From assembly GCA_000431835.1 (NCBI GenBank), contig HF987944.1, positions 29,810-57,326 of the forward strand: a stretch of 27,517 nt of DNA, written 5' to 3'. Positions within the stretch are counted from its first letter, which is position 1. Each line of letters starts with the position of its first letter. The DNA is from Succinatimonas sp. CAG:777. GTDB taxonomy: Bacteria > Pseudomonadota > Gammaproteobacteria > Enterobacterales > Succinivibrionaceae. Positions 15,499-24,246 of the stretch are shown here, piece after piece. Position numbers and translations under genes: made by a program. A model generated the notes under the pieces. The model was not told the DNA's origin, searched no databases, and saw only the letters and a list, made by a program, of their open reading frames with translations.

Positions 15499-16939
15499 AA
15501 GCTTTAGTACCGCCAACAGTAATAGAATCAATTTTTACTGTTGGTTGTCCTATACCAACAGGAACTGACTGACCTGCCTTGCCACAGACACCAATACCAG
15601 CATCAAACTCGAGATCATTTCCTACCATTGAAACTTGCTGCATGGTTTTAGGTCCATTTCCAATTAAGGTAGCTCCTTTAATAGGAGTTGAAATTTTACC
15701 GTCTTTGATTAGATAAGCTTCTGATGTTGAGAATACAAATTGACCAGAGGTGATATCTACCTGACCACCTTTAAAGTTAACAGCATAAATACCATCCTTT
15801 ACTGAAGATAAGATTTCATCTTTAGTAAAATCACCTTTCTGCATAAAGGTATTGGTCATTCTTGGCATTGGAAGACAGTTATAGCTTTCTCTTCTACCAT
15901 TACCTGTAGGCTTCATATTCATCAACATAGCATTTTGTCTATCTTGCATATAGCCTTTTAGAATGCCTTTTTCGATAAGTACATTTGAAGCTGTATCAGT
16001 ACCTTCATCATCAAAGCTCATGGAGCCTCTTCGGTTGGGAATAGTACCGTCATCGATAATGGTACAAGCTTCGGATGCAACCTTTTGACCAATCTTACCT
16101 GTAAAAGCTGACGATCCTGTTCTGTTAAAATCACCTTCTAGTCCATGACCTACAGCCTCATGAACTAAAACACCTGGCCATCCTGCTCCTAAAACAACTG
16201 TCATTGTTCCTGCTGGAGCTGGTATTGCCTCCATGTTAACTGAAGCTATTCTTACAGCTTCTTTAGCTAAATCTTTTAAGGAATTATTTTTTAATAATTC
16301 ATCTAAAAGAATAGCTCCTCCAGCACTTGCATAACCTACTTCTCTTCTACCATCTTTTTCCATAACCACAGAAACAGATAGATGAACCATAGGTTTGATA
16401 TCATATCTTGAAGGATTGTCTGTAGGCATTACTAAAGTTGTTCTGTGAGTACAAGATAGCCCAGCCATGACCTGAACAACTCTTGGATCGAGAGCTCTAG
16501 CTTCAGCATTTAAAATCTCTAAAATTTTTGCTTTTTGAGATCTGTTCATAGAAAAGATAGGATCATCACTTACATATAAAGCATTGGTCTTTTTAACACC
16601 TTTATTGATGTTAATACCGTTACAGTTGTGTCCTTTGCTAATGGAGTGAGCTGCTGAACAGGCTTCATAAAGAGATTTGTTATCTAAAACATCAGAATAA
16701 GCAAAACCAGATTTTGTTCCATCTATAGCTCGCACACCAACACCTTGACTGATATTAAATGAGCCACCTTTTACAATACTTTCTTCTAAAGAAAAGCTTT
16801 CTGAAACTACTCTTTCAAAAAAGAGATCACCAAAGTCTATTTTTCTTTCACATAGTAATTGAAGAGCTTTGTTGGCGCTCTCTTGAGTGATGTCGCTATT
16901 ACCCCAAAGGATAGATTTTGTCTTCTCGTAATTATCCAT
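15497..16939 (-). CDS. tldD: Metalloprotease TldD
   Basis: Zinc-dependent protease that acts with TldE (PmbA) on unfolded peptides, including microcin B17 precursor and CcdA in E. coli. The 480-residue product equals the family length. The zinc motif HEAVGH is at residues 260-265, inside GWPGVLVHEAVGHGLEGDFN. The third ligand is the cysteine of GVCGKAGQ, at about residue 452. The KGG, GMPRMTNTF-like and GGQVDITSGQF stretches of the TldD C-terminal domain are all present. It is the last gene of the minus-strand mre-maf-tldD run, 33 bases after maf. Its partner PmbA is not in the window. The choice of TldD over PmbA rests on the presence of the zinc motif. Confidence 0.95.
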   Translation of the reverse strand: MDNYEKTKSILWGNSDITQESANKALQLLCERKIDFGDLFFERVVSESFSLEESIVKGGSFNISQGVGVRAIDGTKSGFAYSDVLDNKSLYEACSAAHSISKGHNCNGININKGVKKTNALYVSDDPIFSMNRSQKAKILEILNAEARALDPRVVQVMAGLSCTHRTTLVMPTDNPSRYDIKPMVHLSVSVVMEKDGRREVGYASAGGAILLDELLKNNSLKDLAKEAVRIASVNMEAIPAPAGTMTVVLGAGWPGVLVHEAVGHGLEGDFNRTGSSAFTGKIGQKVASEACTIIDDGTIPNRRGSMSFDDEGTDTASNVLIEKGILKGYMQDRQNAMLMNMKPTGNGRRESYNCLPMPRMTNTFMQKGDFTKDEILSSVKDGIYAVNFKGGQVDITSGQFVFSTSEAYLIKDGKISTPIKGATLIGNGPKTMQQVSMVGNDLEFDAGIGVCGKAGQSVPVGIGQPTVKIDSITVGGTKA

Positions 16940-16972
16940 TTTTAGAACTCTTTTTAAGAACTGTATTCGGAA

Positions 16973-17560
16973 CTATTTCTTAGCATTTACCACTTTAGGA
17001 ACAATTCCAAATTCTTTTAAACACTCTCTAACTTCGCATATAGGTAAGCCAATTACTGTGCTTACTGAGCCCTTTACTTTTTCAATGAGCATTGAAGCTA
17101 TTCCCTGTAAGGCATAAGCTCCAGCCTTGTCATCACCTTCACCAGAGTTTACGTATGTCCAAATAAGCTCATCATCTAGTTGAGAAAAAGTTACTTCTGT
17201 AGCACAAACGAAATTTCTAAATATATCGTTTTGCTGAATGGTGGTTCCTGTGTAAACAGTATGAGTTTTGCCTTGTAACTTTTTTATCATTAAAAAAGCT
17301 TCATCTCTGTTCTTTGGTTTCCCTAAGATCTCTGAATTTAAAGATACAACTGTATCTGCAGCAATGACTGTAGCATCAGGGTATTCTTTTGCAACGATGG
17401 AAGCTTTGAGTTTTGAAAGTCTTTTTACAAGCTCGGATGGGATTTCATCTTTTATAACAGATTCATCTGCATGAGGGATCACAACTGAAAATGGTATCCC
17501 TAAATAAGATAGAAATTCTTTTCTTCGAGGAGAGCCTGAAGCTAGAATTAGTTTGTTCAT
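16973..17560 (-). CDS. maf: Maf-family nucleoside triphosphate pyrophosphatase (YhdE type)
   Basis: Hydrolyses non-canonical or selected nucleotides; the YhdE branch prefers dTTP, UTP and modified pyrimidines. The 195-residue product carries the N-terminal substrate loop LILASGSPRRKEFL, the catalytic AADTVV motif with Asp69, the LGKPKNRDEA segment, HTVYTGT, and the C-terminal DDKAGAYALQG and VIGLPICEV. The KAGAY form and its position next to mreD, as in E. coli, favour YhdE over YceF. The start ATG is two bases from the mreD stop codon, so translation is probably coupled. Confidence 0.94.
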   Translation of the reverse strand: MNKLILASGSPRRKEFLSYLGIPFSVVIPHADESVIKDEIPSELVKRLSKLKASIVAKEYPDATVIAADTVVSLNSEILGKPKNRDEAFLMIKKLQGKTHTVYTGTTIQQNDIFRNFVCATEVTFSQLDDELIWTYVNSGEGDDKAGAYALQGIASMLIEKVKGSVSTVIGLPICEVRECLKEFGIVPKVVNAKK

Positions 17561-17561
17561 A

Positions 17562-18080
17562 TCAGTCTATCTTTTCGTTATCTTCTGTATCAATAGAGAA
17601 AGTTGAACAGAGAATGTAGCTAATTACATATACTATTGGCCAAAATACCGCAGTAATTAAGGTTGGTAATATGAAGTTAACTTCATAGTAGCTTTGACCA
17701 ATAATGTGCTCGATCCAGTAACCTAACACATTAACAATCAGGTTAATGACACCAATAATGATGGCCTGTTGCCACAGTGAATATTTTGGAAAGTTCTTGA
17801 ATTGAGTATTAATTAGATAGATTTGTGTACTAATAACAAAAGCATTGATTCCTAAAGGAGCGCCTGTTACTAAATCTAAGATAATTCCAATCAGCCAAGC
17901 TGTCTCAAGCTTTAAGGTAAAATGACTGTTCATTGAAAAGAAGATTAGTACTAGCACCAATATATCTGGTCTATAATCAGAAATCGATGCTGGCAAGTGC
18001 ACAATCTGTAGTATCAAAGAGATAAAGATCATTGGTACAAGAACAAACAGAAAAGATGATTTTTTCTCTTTATTAATCAT
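17562..18080 (-). CDS. mreD: Rod shape-determining protein MreD
   Basis: Integral membrane component of the elongasome that works with MreC, RodA and PBP2. The 172-residue product (162 in E. coli) has about five membrane helices. The family motifs are YRPDILVLVLIFFSMN (helix 2) and GIILDLVTGAPLGINAF (between helices 3 and 4). A short acidic C-terminal tail (SIDTEDNEKID) is unlike the E. coli protein. Its ATG overlaps the end of mreC by eight bases, so it is translationally coupled to mreC. Confidence 0.93.
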   Translation of the reverse strand: MINKEKKSSFLFVLVPMIFISLILQIVHLPASISDYRPDILVLVLIFFSMNSHFTLKLETAWLIGIILDLVTGAPLGINAFVISTQIYLINTQFKNFPKYSLWQQAIIIGVINLIVNVLGYWIEHIIGQSYYEVNFILPTLITAVFWPIVYVISYILCSTFSIDTEDNEKID

Positions 18081-19089
18081 TTGATCCCTCTGTGTTCTTA
18101 TTGTCTACAGTCTTGTTATCTGACTTTTTATTTTCTTCTTGGCTATCAGTTTTCTTTACCTTAACTGATAGGGTTTCAATAAGAGTCTTAACCTTTTCTT
18201 GATGTAAGATGACTTTATTATCAGTAAGCTGTTTTGCTTTAGTCTCTATATCATCATCTTCAAAGGTTTCATCATTCGACCAGAACATTAGCACATAACG
18301 CATTTTATCTATATCTACTAATGGCTTGGCTCTAATAGCAGCAAAAGGCTGAGAATCAGAAATACCAACAGAGGTAACCTCTGCTACAGGATAACCTTTA
18401 GGATAAACACCACCGATGCCTGAGGTTAAAAGTAAATCTCCTACTTTTACATCAGCAGAACGAGGTACGTTATTGATATTAATTTCACCGTGAGCACTAG
18501 TACCTGCTGAAATAGCTCTTACAAATGATCTGCTATCAATAACAGGAATAGAACAGCTAGGATCTGTAAGTAACAGTACTCTTGAATAAGAGTAGTTTAC
18601 ATTCATAACTTGACCTACAAGTCCCTTATCTGTAATAACAGGCATACCCTCATAAACACTTTCTTTTGAGCCACGATTTACAATAACTCTATGAAGATAT
18701 GGATCGGGATCTACATTGATAACTTCAGCAAATAATCTCTTGGTATTTGCTCTTACAGGTGAGTTTAGTAACTGTCTTAGAGCCTGATTTTCATTTTCAA
18801 GATCTTTTAGTTTTAAAACGTCTGCTCTCTGCATGAAGTTTTCTGTAGATAGTTTTTCGTTTTCTTTGATAAGTTCGCTATGACTTTTAAACTGTGAAGA
18901 CATCAGTTTACTCATGGCATGAGGAGAATCAGCAAATACCAACACAGGATACAGTGCAGACTCTACATAAAATCTGAAATCAGTGAGAATTTTAGAACGA
19001 ACGTCTAAAGCCATTACCGCCAATGACATGACAAGTACAATGGCAAATCTGAAATGGGTTAATGAATTATTCTGATCTGAATTTTTCAA
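18073..19089 (-). CDS. mreC: Rod shape-determining protein MreC, TTG start
   Basis: Bitopic inner-membrane protein whose periplasmic part binds PBP2 and activates cell-wall elongation. The 338-residue product starts at a TTG (19089-19087), with AGGA seven bases upstream. The only nearby ATG is followed at once by a stop. One membrane helix covers about residues 14-29, then a coiled coil at about 65-110, then two beta-barrel domains with VNRGSKESVYEGMPVITDKGLVGQV and DLLLTSGIGGVYPKGYPVAEV. The last 60 residues are a lysine-rich, probably disordered tail. A terminator-like hairpin stands between mreB and this gene, so its expression is probably lower than that of mreB. Confidence 0.94.
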   Translation of the reverse strand: MKNSDQNNSLTHFRFAIVLVMSLAVMALDVRSKILTDFRFYVESALYPVLVFADSPHAMSKLMSSQFKSHSELIKENEKLSTENFMQRADVLKLKDLENENQALRQLLNSPVRANTKRLFAEVINVDPDPYLHRVIVNRGSKESVYEGMPVITDKGLVGQVMNVNYSYSRVLLLTDPSCSIPVIDSRSFVRAISAGTSAHGEININNVPRSADVKVGDLLLTSGIGGVYPKGYPVAEVTSVGISDSQPFAAIRAKPLVDIDKMRYVLMFWSNDETFEDDDIETKAKQLTDNKVILHQEKVKTLIETLSVKVKKTDSQEENKKSDNKTVDNKNTEGSND

Positions 19090-19102
19090 ATCACATCCTA
19101 GG

Positions 19103-19133
19103 AAAACTAAAGGATCTCCAAAGAGGAGATCCT
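19103..19133 (-). terminator. Terminator-like attenuator between mreB and mreC
   Basis: On the minus strand AGGATCTCC pairs with GGAGATCCT (19133-19125 with 19119-19111; loop TCTTT), followed by TTAGTTTT. It lies 12 bases past the mreB stop and 13 bases before the mreC start. The T-tract is interrupted, so partial termination is likely. Confidence 0.75.
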
Positions 19134-19145
19134 AATTTAAATTAA

Positions 19146-20195
19146 CTAATCGAAGATTTCGTTATCTTGAGTGTCATACATCTCAAGAGCTTTACCGCCA
19201 CCGCGTGCAACGCAGGTTAGAGGATCATCTGCAATTGTTACCGGAATACCAGTTTCTTCTCTTAGCAACTTATCTAAGTTGTGGAGTAATGCACCACCAC
19301 CAGATAACATCATACCGTGCTCTGCAATATCAGCTGCTAACTCTGGAGGTGATTTCTCTAGAGCTGTACGAACTGCAGCAACGATGCCTTTAATAGGATC
19401 TGAAAGAGCTTCTAGGATTTCGTTTGAATTTAAAGTGAATGAACGAGGTACACCTTCAACAACTGATCTACCACGAACTTCCTTCTCATGCATTTCTTGT
19501 TCAGCGTATGCTGAACCGATTTCAATCTTAACCTGCTCAGCTGTTGATTCACCGATTTCATAACGCTTGGTGTTACGAACATAATCGATGATAGCCTGAT
19601 CGAAACGGTTACCACCGATTCTTACAGAGCTTGAATAAACAATACCGTTTAAAGAAATGATTGCAACTTCAGTAGTACCACCACCAATATCAACAATCAT
19701 TGAGCCTTTTGCTTCTGAAACAGGAAGACCAGCACCAATAGCAGCTGCCATAGGTTCTGTAATTAAGAAAACTTCACTTGCACCAGCGCCTTCTACAGAC
19801 TCTCTAATAGCTCTACGCTCAACTTGAGTAGCGCCACATGGAACGCATACTAATACGCGAGGACTTGGTTTGAATGGTACAAAATGAGAACCTTGCAGAA
19901 CCTTAGAAATAAAGTACTGCAACATCTTCTCTGTGTATTGGAAATCTGCAATAACACCATCCTTCATAGGTCTGATAACTTCTAGATTATCAGGGCTACG
20001 ACCTAACATGGTCTTAGCTGCTCTACCTACAGCGTCTACTTTTCGCTGTGCACCACCGTTTCTGTCTAAACGGACTGCAACTACAGATGGCTCATTAAGG
20101 ACGATGCCCTTATTTTTTACGTAAACTAGAGTATTAGCTGTTCCTAAATCGATTGACAGGTCATTAGAGAACATGCTTCTTAATTTTTTAAACAT
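19146..20195 (-). CDS. mreB: Rod shape-determining actin-like protein MreB
   Basis: Actin-like ATPase that forms membrane-bound filaments guiding peptidoglycan synthesis along the side wall. The 349-residue product (347 in E. coli) begins with the amphipathic membrane helix MFKKLRSMF followed by SNDLSIDLGTANTLVYV (phosphate 1). Other visible parts are CVPCGATQVERRAIRES, the phosphate 2 motif DIGGGTTEVAIISLNG, EIGSAYAEQEM, and the C-terminal GGGALLHNLDKLL and DPLTCVARGGGKALE. GGA lies nine bases before the ATG. It is first in the mreB-mreC-mreD-maf-tldD series. The plus-strand frames inside it are shadows. Confidence 0.98.
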   Translation of the reverse strand: MFKKLRSMFSNDLSIDLGTANTLVYVKNKGIVLNEPSVVAVRLDRNGGAQRKVDAVGRAAKTMLGRSPDNLEVIRPMKDGVIADFQYTEKMLQYFISKVLQGSHFVPFKPSPRVLVCVPCGATQVERRAIRESVEGAGASEVFLITEPMAAAIGAGLPVSEAKGSMIVDIGGGTTEVAIISLNGIVYSSSVRIGGNRFDQAIIDYVRNTKRYEIGESTAEQVKIEIGSAYAEQEMHEKEVRGRSVVEGVPRSFTLNSNEILEALSDPIKGIVAAVRTALEKSPPELAADIAEHGMMLSGGGALLHNLDKLLREETGIPVTIADDPLTCVARGGGKALEMYDTQDNEIFD

Positions 20196-20265
20196 TTATT
20201 GGATCCGATGCCGAAGTTTAATATGGCCAAATATTAACAATCTGCTTAAGATTATTTTGTGCAAA

Positions 20266-20288
20266 AGTATATCACAGACAGCCTGTCT
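20266..20288 (-). promoter_or_regulatory. Probable mreB promoter with inverted repeat in the spacer
   Basis: On the minus strand TGATATACT forms an extended -10 (TATACT at 20271-20266), 71 bases before the mreB ATG. Immediately upstream is a perfect 6-base inverted repeat AGACAG-n-CTGTCT (20276-20288) placed where -35 contacts would be. No good -35 is visible. The repeat could be an operator. Confidence 0.45.
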
Positions 20289-20400
20289 TTCGTTGACTGA
20301 ATGCTAGTTTGACTAAAAAAGTCTTATCTTTATCACATCTTTTATAAGCAATCTTTAGCGTGCAAAATTCTAGCACTTAAGAGATAGCACAAAATTATAT

Positions 20401-20427
20401 AAAAAAGAAGCAGGCACGTGCCTGCTT
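20401..20427 (-). terminator. Rho-independent terminator after ssb
   Basis: On the minus strand AAGCAGGCAC pairs with GTGCCTGCTT (20427-20408), an unbroken 20-base palindrome that would form a stem with a small loop, followed by C and six Ts. It begins seven bases past the ssb stop and isolates ssb from mreB. Confidence 0.88.
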
Positions 20428-20433
20428 GCTATT

Positions 20434-21141
20434 TTAGAATGGAAGATCGTCGTCTGCTCCATCGACAGTGCTTGAAGGTGCTCCATACATATTAGGCTCT
20501 TTAGGCTGTTGAGGCTCTGTAGCCTGTGGTGCAGCCTGACTGAATCCAGAACCACCTTGATACCCATTCTGAGAGAATGAATTTTGCTGACTATAAACTG
20601 ATTGCTGATTTTGAACAGGCTGTGCCTGAGATGTTCCATATGGACTTGCGTTTTGCATTGGACTGTTACCATAAGGACTTTGTTGAGCAGGAGCACTTTG
20701 TGTGTTGTAATCAGATCTGAATTGCTGACCGCCCTGGTAAGGCTGTGCAGACTGGTAAGAAGGGGCTGAAGAAGCTTGTTGACCATCATTTTGGAAAGAA
20801 TTATTCTTACCACCTAACATTTGCATTTCATCAGCAACGATTTCAGTAATGGTCCTCTTAACGTTCTGCTTGTCTGTATATGATCTAGTGCGTAATTTAC
20901 CTTCTACATAGATCTGTGAACCTTTGTGTAACCACTGATGTGCAATTTCAGCTAATTTTCCCCACATTACAACGCGATGCCATTCAGCAAATTCAGTTAC
21001 CTGCTGTGTGTCCATGCTACGTCTCATCTCGTTGGTTACCATTGAGATGTTTACAACAGCAGTGCCTGAGCTAGTCTGTCTGTAAGAAGGTTCATCTCCA
21101 AGATTACCAATAAGTATTACTTTGTTAACTCCACGAGCCAT
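20434..21141 (-). CDS. ssb: Single-stranded DNA-binding protein
   Basis: Coats single-stranded DNA in replication, repair and recombination and recruits partners through its C-terminal tip. The ATG at 21141 with AAAGGA seven bases upstream gives 235 residues. A longer frame to 21216 adds 25 residues unrelated to the family. The OB fold occupies about residues 1-112: MARGVNKVILIGNLGDEP, EWHRVVMWGKLAEIAHQWL, and GSQIYVEGKLRTRSY. A long linker of about 110 residues rich in Gln, Ser, Gly, Pro and Asn follows, with loose repeats of YGxSPxQ type. The tip is DDDLPF, the conserved acidic interaction motif. The linker makes it longer than E. coli SSB (178). It is divergent from uvrA as in other Gammaproteobacteria. 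Confidence 0.96.
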   Translation of the reverse strand: MARGVNKVILIGNLGDEPSYRQTSSGTAVVNISMVTNEMRRSMDTQQVTEFAEWHRVVMWGKLAEIAHQWLHKGSQIYVEGKLRTRSYTDKQNVKRTITEIVADEMQMLGGKNNSFQNDGQQASSAPSYQSAQPYQGGQQFRSDYNTQSAPAQQSPYGNSPMQNASPYGTSQAQPVQNQQSVYSQQNSFSQNGYQGGSGFSQAAPQATEPQQPKEPNMYGAPSSTVDGADDDLPF

Positions 21142-21186
21142 ATACTTTCCTTTAAGTTTTGTATAAATAAAATCAGTTTGATGAGT

Positions 21187-21214
21187 ATTGTAAGTGAATT
21201 TTTTTAGAGCACGC
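21187..21214 (-). promoter_or_regulatory. Weak ssb promoter candidate
   Basis: On the minus strand TACAAT (21192-21187) lies about 45 bases before the ssb ATG, with TTGCGT some 18 bases further upstream. The -35 is poor. I found no LexA-type box (CTGT-N8-ACAG) in the ssb/uvrA gap. Confidence 0.3.
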
Positions 21215-21362
21215 AATATTTAGTGGCAAAATATGAAAAAGATCAGCACAAAATGAAGAATGTTCGATAAAATCCCTTAAATATCATACGTTAATTTTGA
21301 TAAAAAAAATTTGTCCAATCTATACAAATTAGAAAAATAATCCACTCAGAATTGATACAATC

Positions 21363-21388
21363 ACTCTCAAGTTTATTGAGAGTTTTTG
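21363..21388 (+). promoter_or_regulatory. Terminator-like hairpin next to the uvrA start
   Basis: ACTCTCAA (21363-21370) pairs with TTGAGAGT (21376-21383) around GTTTA, followed by TTTTG. The uvrA ATG is at 21392, only eight bases past the stem, and the only purine-rich ribosome binding candidate (GAGAG) is inside the 3' arm. It could attenuate transcription or hide the ribosome binding site. Confidence 0.55.
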
Positions 21389-21391
21389 TAT

Positions 21392-24235
21392 ATGGATAAA
21401 ATATCAATTCGCGGTGCCAGAACTCATAATCTTCGAAATTTAAGTCTGACAATTCCAAGAAACAAATTAGTAGTAATTACAGGTCGTTCAGGTTCAGGAA
21501 AATCCTCTTTAGCATTTGATACTTTGTATGCTGAAGGACAAAGAAGATATGTAGAGTCATTATCTTCATACGCAAGACAATTCCTGTCTTTAATGGATAA
21601 ACCAGATGTAGATTCAATAGAAGGTTTATCTCCTGCTATTTCCATCGAACAAAAGGCAGCCTCTCACAATCCAAGATCTACAGTAGGTACTGTAACTGAA
21701 ATTCACGATTACCTGCGTTTGATGTGGGCTCGCATCGGTTTGGCAAAATGTCCTGAGCATGGAACCGTGTTAGAGGCTCAAACTGTTTCTCAAATGGTAG
21801 ATGCTGTTTTGCAAAAGCCAGAAGGTTCTAAGATTATGATCCTCTCTCCTATTGTTAGAGGTCGTAAAGGTGAGTATAAACAGCTATTCTCAGACTTAGT
21901 TAAAGATGGTTTTATCAGAGCCAGAATCGATGGTGAGATCTGTGATTTGTCAGATCCTCCTGATCTTGCTTTAAGAGAAAAACACAATATTGATCTTATA
22001 GTAGACAGAATTAAGGTAAGACAGGATCTAAAACAAAGACTTGCTGATTCTTTTGAAACTGCATTGAAATATTCTGAAGGTCTAGCTGTAGCCTGTCCTA
22101 TGGATGAGCACAAAAAAGAAGATGAGATCTTGTTTTCATCTCACTACTCATGTCCTATCTGCGGTTATTCAATTCCAGAGTTAGAGCCAAGAGATTTTTC
22201 TTTTAACAACCCCCATGGATCATGTCCTAAGTGTGAAGGCTTAGGTGTCATGATGATTTTAGATGAAGATAAGATTGTTCCTGATAAGAATAAGTCTGTA
22301 TTTGAAGGAGCAATATCTGGTTGGGATAGACAGAATCCTTTCTTCTTCAGACAATTAGAAGCTGTAGCCTCATACTTTGATATAGATTTAAGAAAACCTT
22401 ATAAAGCTTTGACTGATAAAGAGCGTAAATACCTGTTGTATGGAACAGGTAAGACTGCAATCCCAATGGAGATTGTGTACTCTGGTGGTAAGAAGTCGCG
22501 CTCAAGTGTTGAACCTTTTGAAGGTGTGATCCCAAACTTTGAAAGACGACTTCATGAAACTGAGTCTGAATACGTAAGATATTACATCTCAAAGTTAATG
22601 AGACCTCTTCCATGTTCTGAATGCCATGGAACAAGACTTAAAAAAGAGTATTGCAATGTATTTGTAAATGGTAAGAGCTTACCTGAAATTAATGATTTCT
22701 CAATTAAAGAGAGTTATGACTTTTTTGATAATTTAAAGTTATCAGAACAAGAAACAAGTATTGCCGCTCGTATCTTAAAAGAAATTAAAAACCGTTTAGG
22801 TTTTTTAATAAATGTTGGCTTAGGTTATCTAACTCTATCACGATCAGCTGAAACTCTTTCTGGTGGTGAATCTCAAAGAATTAGACTTGCAAGTCAAATC
22901 GGTGCTGGTCTTACTGGTGTAATGTATGTTTTAGATGAGCCAAGTATTGGTCTTCATCAAAGAGACAATTCAAAGCTACTTATGACTTTGAAAAACTTAA
23001 GAAACATCGGTAATACTGTTATTGTAGTAGAACACGACGAAGATACTATGAGAGCTGCTGATCATATTATTGATATAGGTCCTGGTGCTGGTATCAATGG
23101 AGGCAAGGTAGTAGCTGAAGGTACCGTTGAAGATATTGAAAACACCAAGGATTCTCTTACAGGTGATTATCTAGCAGGTAGAAAAAAGATAGAAATACCT
23201 AAGAAGAGAGAAAAAGCTCAAAAGAGCAAAATGTTAACATTAAAAGGATGTAGAGGTAACAATCTAAAAAATGTTACAGCATCATTCCCTGTAGGTTGTT
23301 TTGTAGTAGTAACAGGTGTATCCGGTTCTGGTAAATCTACTTTAGTAAATGATACTTTAGTAAGGGTAGCTGAAAGAGAATTAAATGGAGTAACAGCAAA
23401 TGATGATCCTGCTCCATATGATTCAGTAAGTGGCCTTGAACATTTTGATAAGATTATTTGTATAGATCAAAGTCCTATTGGTAGAACACCTCGCTCAAAT
23501 CCAGCAACTTATGTTGGTCTGTTCTCAGATATTAGAGACTTGTTTGCTAAAACACCTGAAGCTAGAGCTAGGGGTTATACTTCAGGTCGCTTTTCCTTTA
23601 ATGTAAAAGGAGGCCGTTGCGAGGCTTGTCAGGGTGATGGCACCATTAGAGTTTCAATGAACTTTTTACCTGATGTATATGTTAAATGCGAACAGTGTGA
23701 CGGTAAACGTTATAACCGTGAAACCTTGGAAGTTCTTTATAAAGGAAAGACTATCTCTGATGTACTAGATATGAACGTAGAGCAGGCTTTGGAGTTCTTT
23801 GAAGCAGTACCTTCTATTGCTAATAAGCTTAAAACTTTAATGCAGGTAGGACTTTCATATATAACCTTAGGTCAGGCTGCAACAACATTTTCTGGTGGTG
23901 AAGCTCAGAGAATCAAGTTATCTAAAGAGTTATCAAAGAGAGCTACAGGAAAGACTCTTTATGTTTTAGATGAGCCTACTACCGGTCTTCATTTTGAAGA
24001 TGTAAAGTTGTTGCTTGAAGTGTTATTAAAACTAAGAGATCAGGGGAATACTGTAGTAGTAATTGAGCACAATCTTGATGTGATAAAGACAGCAGATTAT
24101 TTAATTGACTTAGGTCCAGAAGGTGGCAGTGGCGGTGGAGAGATCATTGCTTGTGGTACACCAGAGGAAATTAGTAAATGTGAAAAATCATTTACTGGAC
24201 ATTTTTTAAAACCAATCTTAGAGCGCGGATATTAA
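21392..24235 (+). CDS. uvrA: Excinuclease ABC subunit UvrA
   Basis: DNA damage sensor of nucleotide excision repair; a dimeric ABC-type ATPase that loads UvrB at lesions. The ATG at 21392 gives 947 residues (940 in E. coli) and the N-terminus MDKISIRGARTHNLRNL. First ATP site: Walker A GRSGSGKSS near residue 31; signature LSGGESQRIRLASQIG; Walker B YVLDEPSIGLHQRD. First zinc module CPIC...CPKC at about 251-280. Second ATP site: GVSGSGKST near residue 647; the zinc finger CEACQGDG...CEQCDGKRYN; and FSGGEAQRIKLSKELS with VLDEPTTGLHFED. All motifs are intact. It is followed 11 bases later by a DUF2750-type gene, probably co-transcribed. Confidence 0.98.
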   Translation: MDKISIRGARTHNLRNLSLTIPRNKLVVITGRSGSGKSSLAFDTLYAEGQRRYVESLSSYARQFLSLMDKPDVDSIEGLSPAISIEQKAASHNPRSTVGTVTEIHDYLRLMWARIGLAKCPEHGTVLEAQTVSQMVDAVLQKPEGSKIMILSPIVRGRKGEYKQLFSDLVKDGFIRARIDGEICDLSDPPDLALREKHNIDLIVDRIKVRQDLKQRLADSFETALKYSEGLAVACPMDEHKKEDEILFSSHYSCPICGYSIPELEPRDFSFNNPHGSCPKCEGLGVMMILDEDKIVPDKNKSVFEGAISGWDRQNPFFFRQLEAVASYFDIDLRKPYKALTDKERKYLLYGTGKTAIPMEIVYSGGKKSRSSVEPFEGVIPNFERRLHETESEYVRYYISKLMRPLPCSECHGTRLKKEYCNVFVNGKSLPEINDFSIKESYDFFDNLKLSEQETSIAARILKEIKNRLGFLINVGLGYLTLSRSAETLSGGESQRIRLASQIGAGLTGVMYVLDEPSIGLHQRDNSKLLMTLKNLRNIGNTVIVVEHDEDTMRAADHIIDIGPGAGINGGKVVAEGTVEDIENTKDSLTGDYLAGRKKIEIPKKREKAQKSKMLTLKGCRGNNLKNVTASFPVGCFVVVTGVSGSGKSTLVNDTLVRVAERELNGVTANDDPAPYDSVSGLEHFDKIICIDQSPIGRTPRSNPATYVGLFSDIRDLFAKTPEARARGYTSGRFSFNVKGGRCEACQGDGTIRVSMNFLPDVYVKCEQCDGKRYNRETLEVLYKGKTISDVLDMNVEQALEFFEAVPSIANKLKTLMQVGLSYITLGQAATTFSGGEAQRIKLSKELSKRATGKTLYVLDEPTTGLHFEDVKLLLEVLLKLRDQGNTVVVIEHNLDVIKTADYLIDLGPEGGSGGGEIIACGTPEEISKCEKSFTGHFLKPILERGY

Positions 24236-24246
24236 AGGAGCTTTAA

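Noticed and set aside
19171..19563. Plus-strand frames inside mreB
   Set aside because: They are antisense to highly conserved MreB codons with no ribosome binding site or family likeness.
20370..20813. Second minus-strand frame overlapping the ssb linker
   Set aside because: It is an out-of-frame shadow of the low-complexity Gln/Ser-rich linker.
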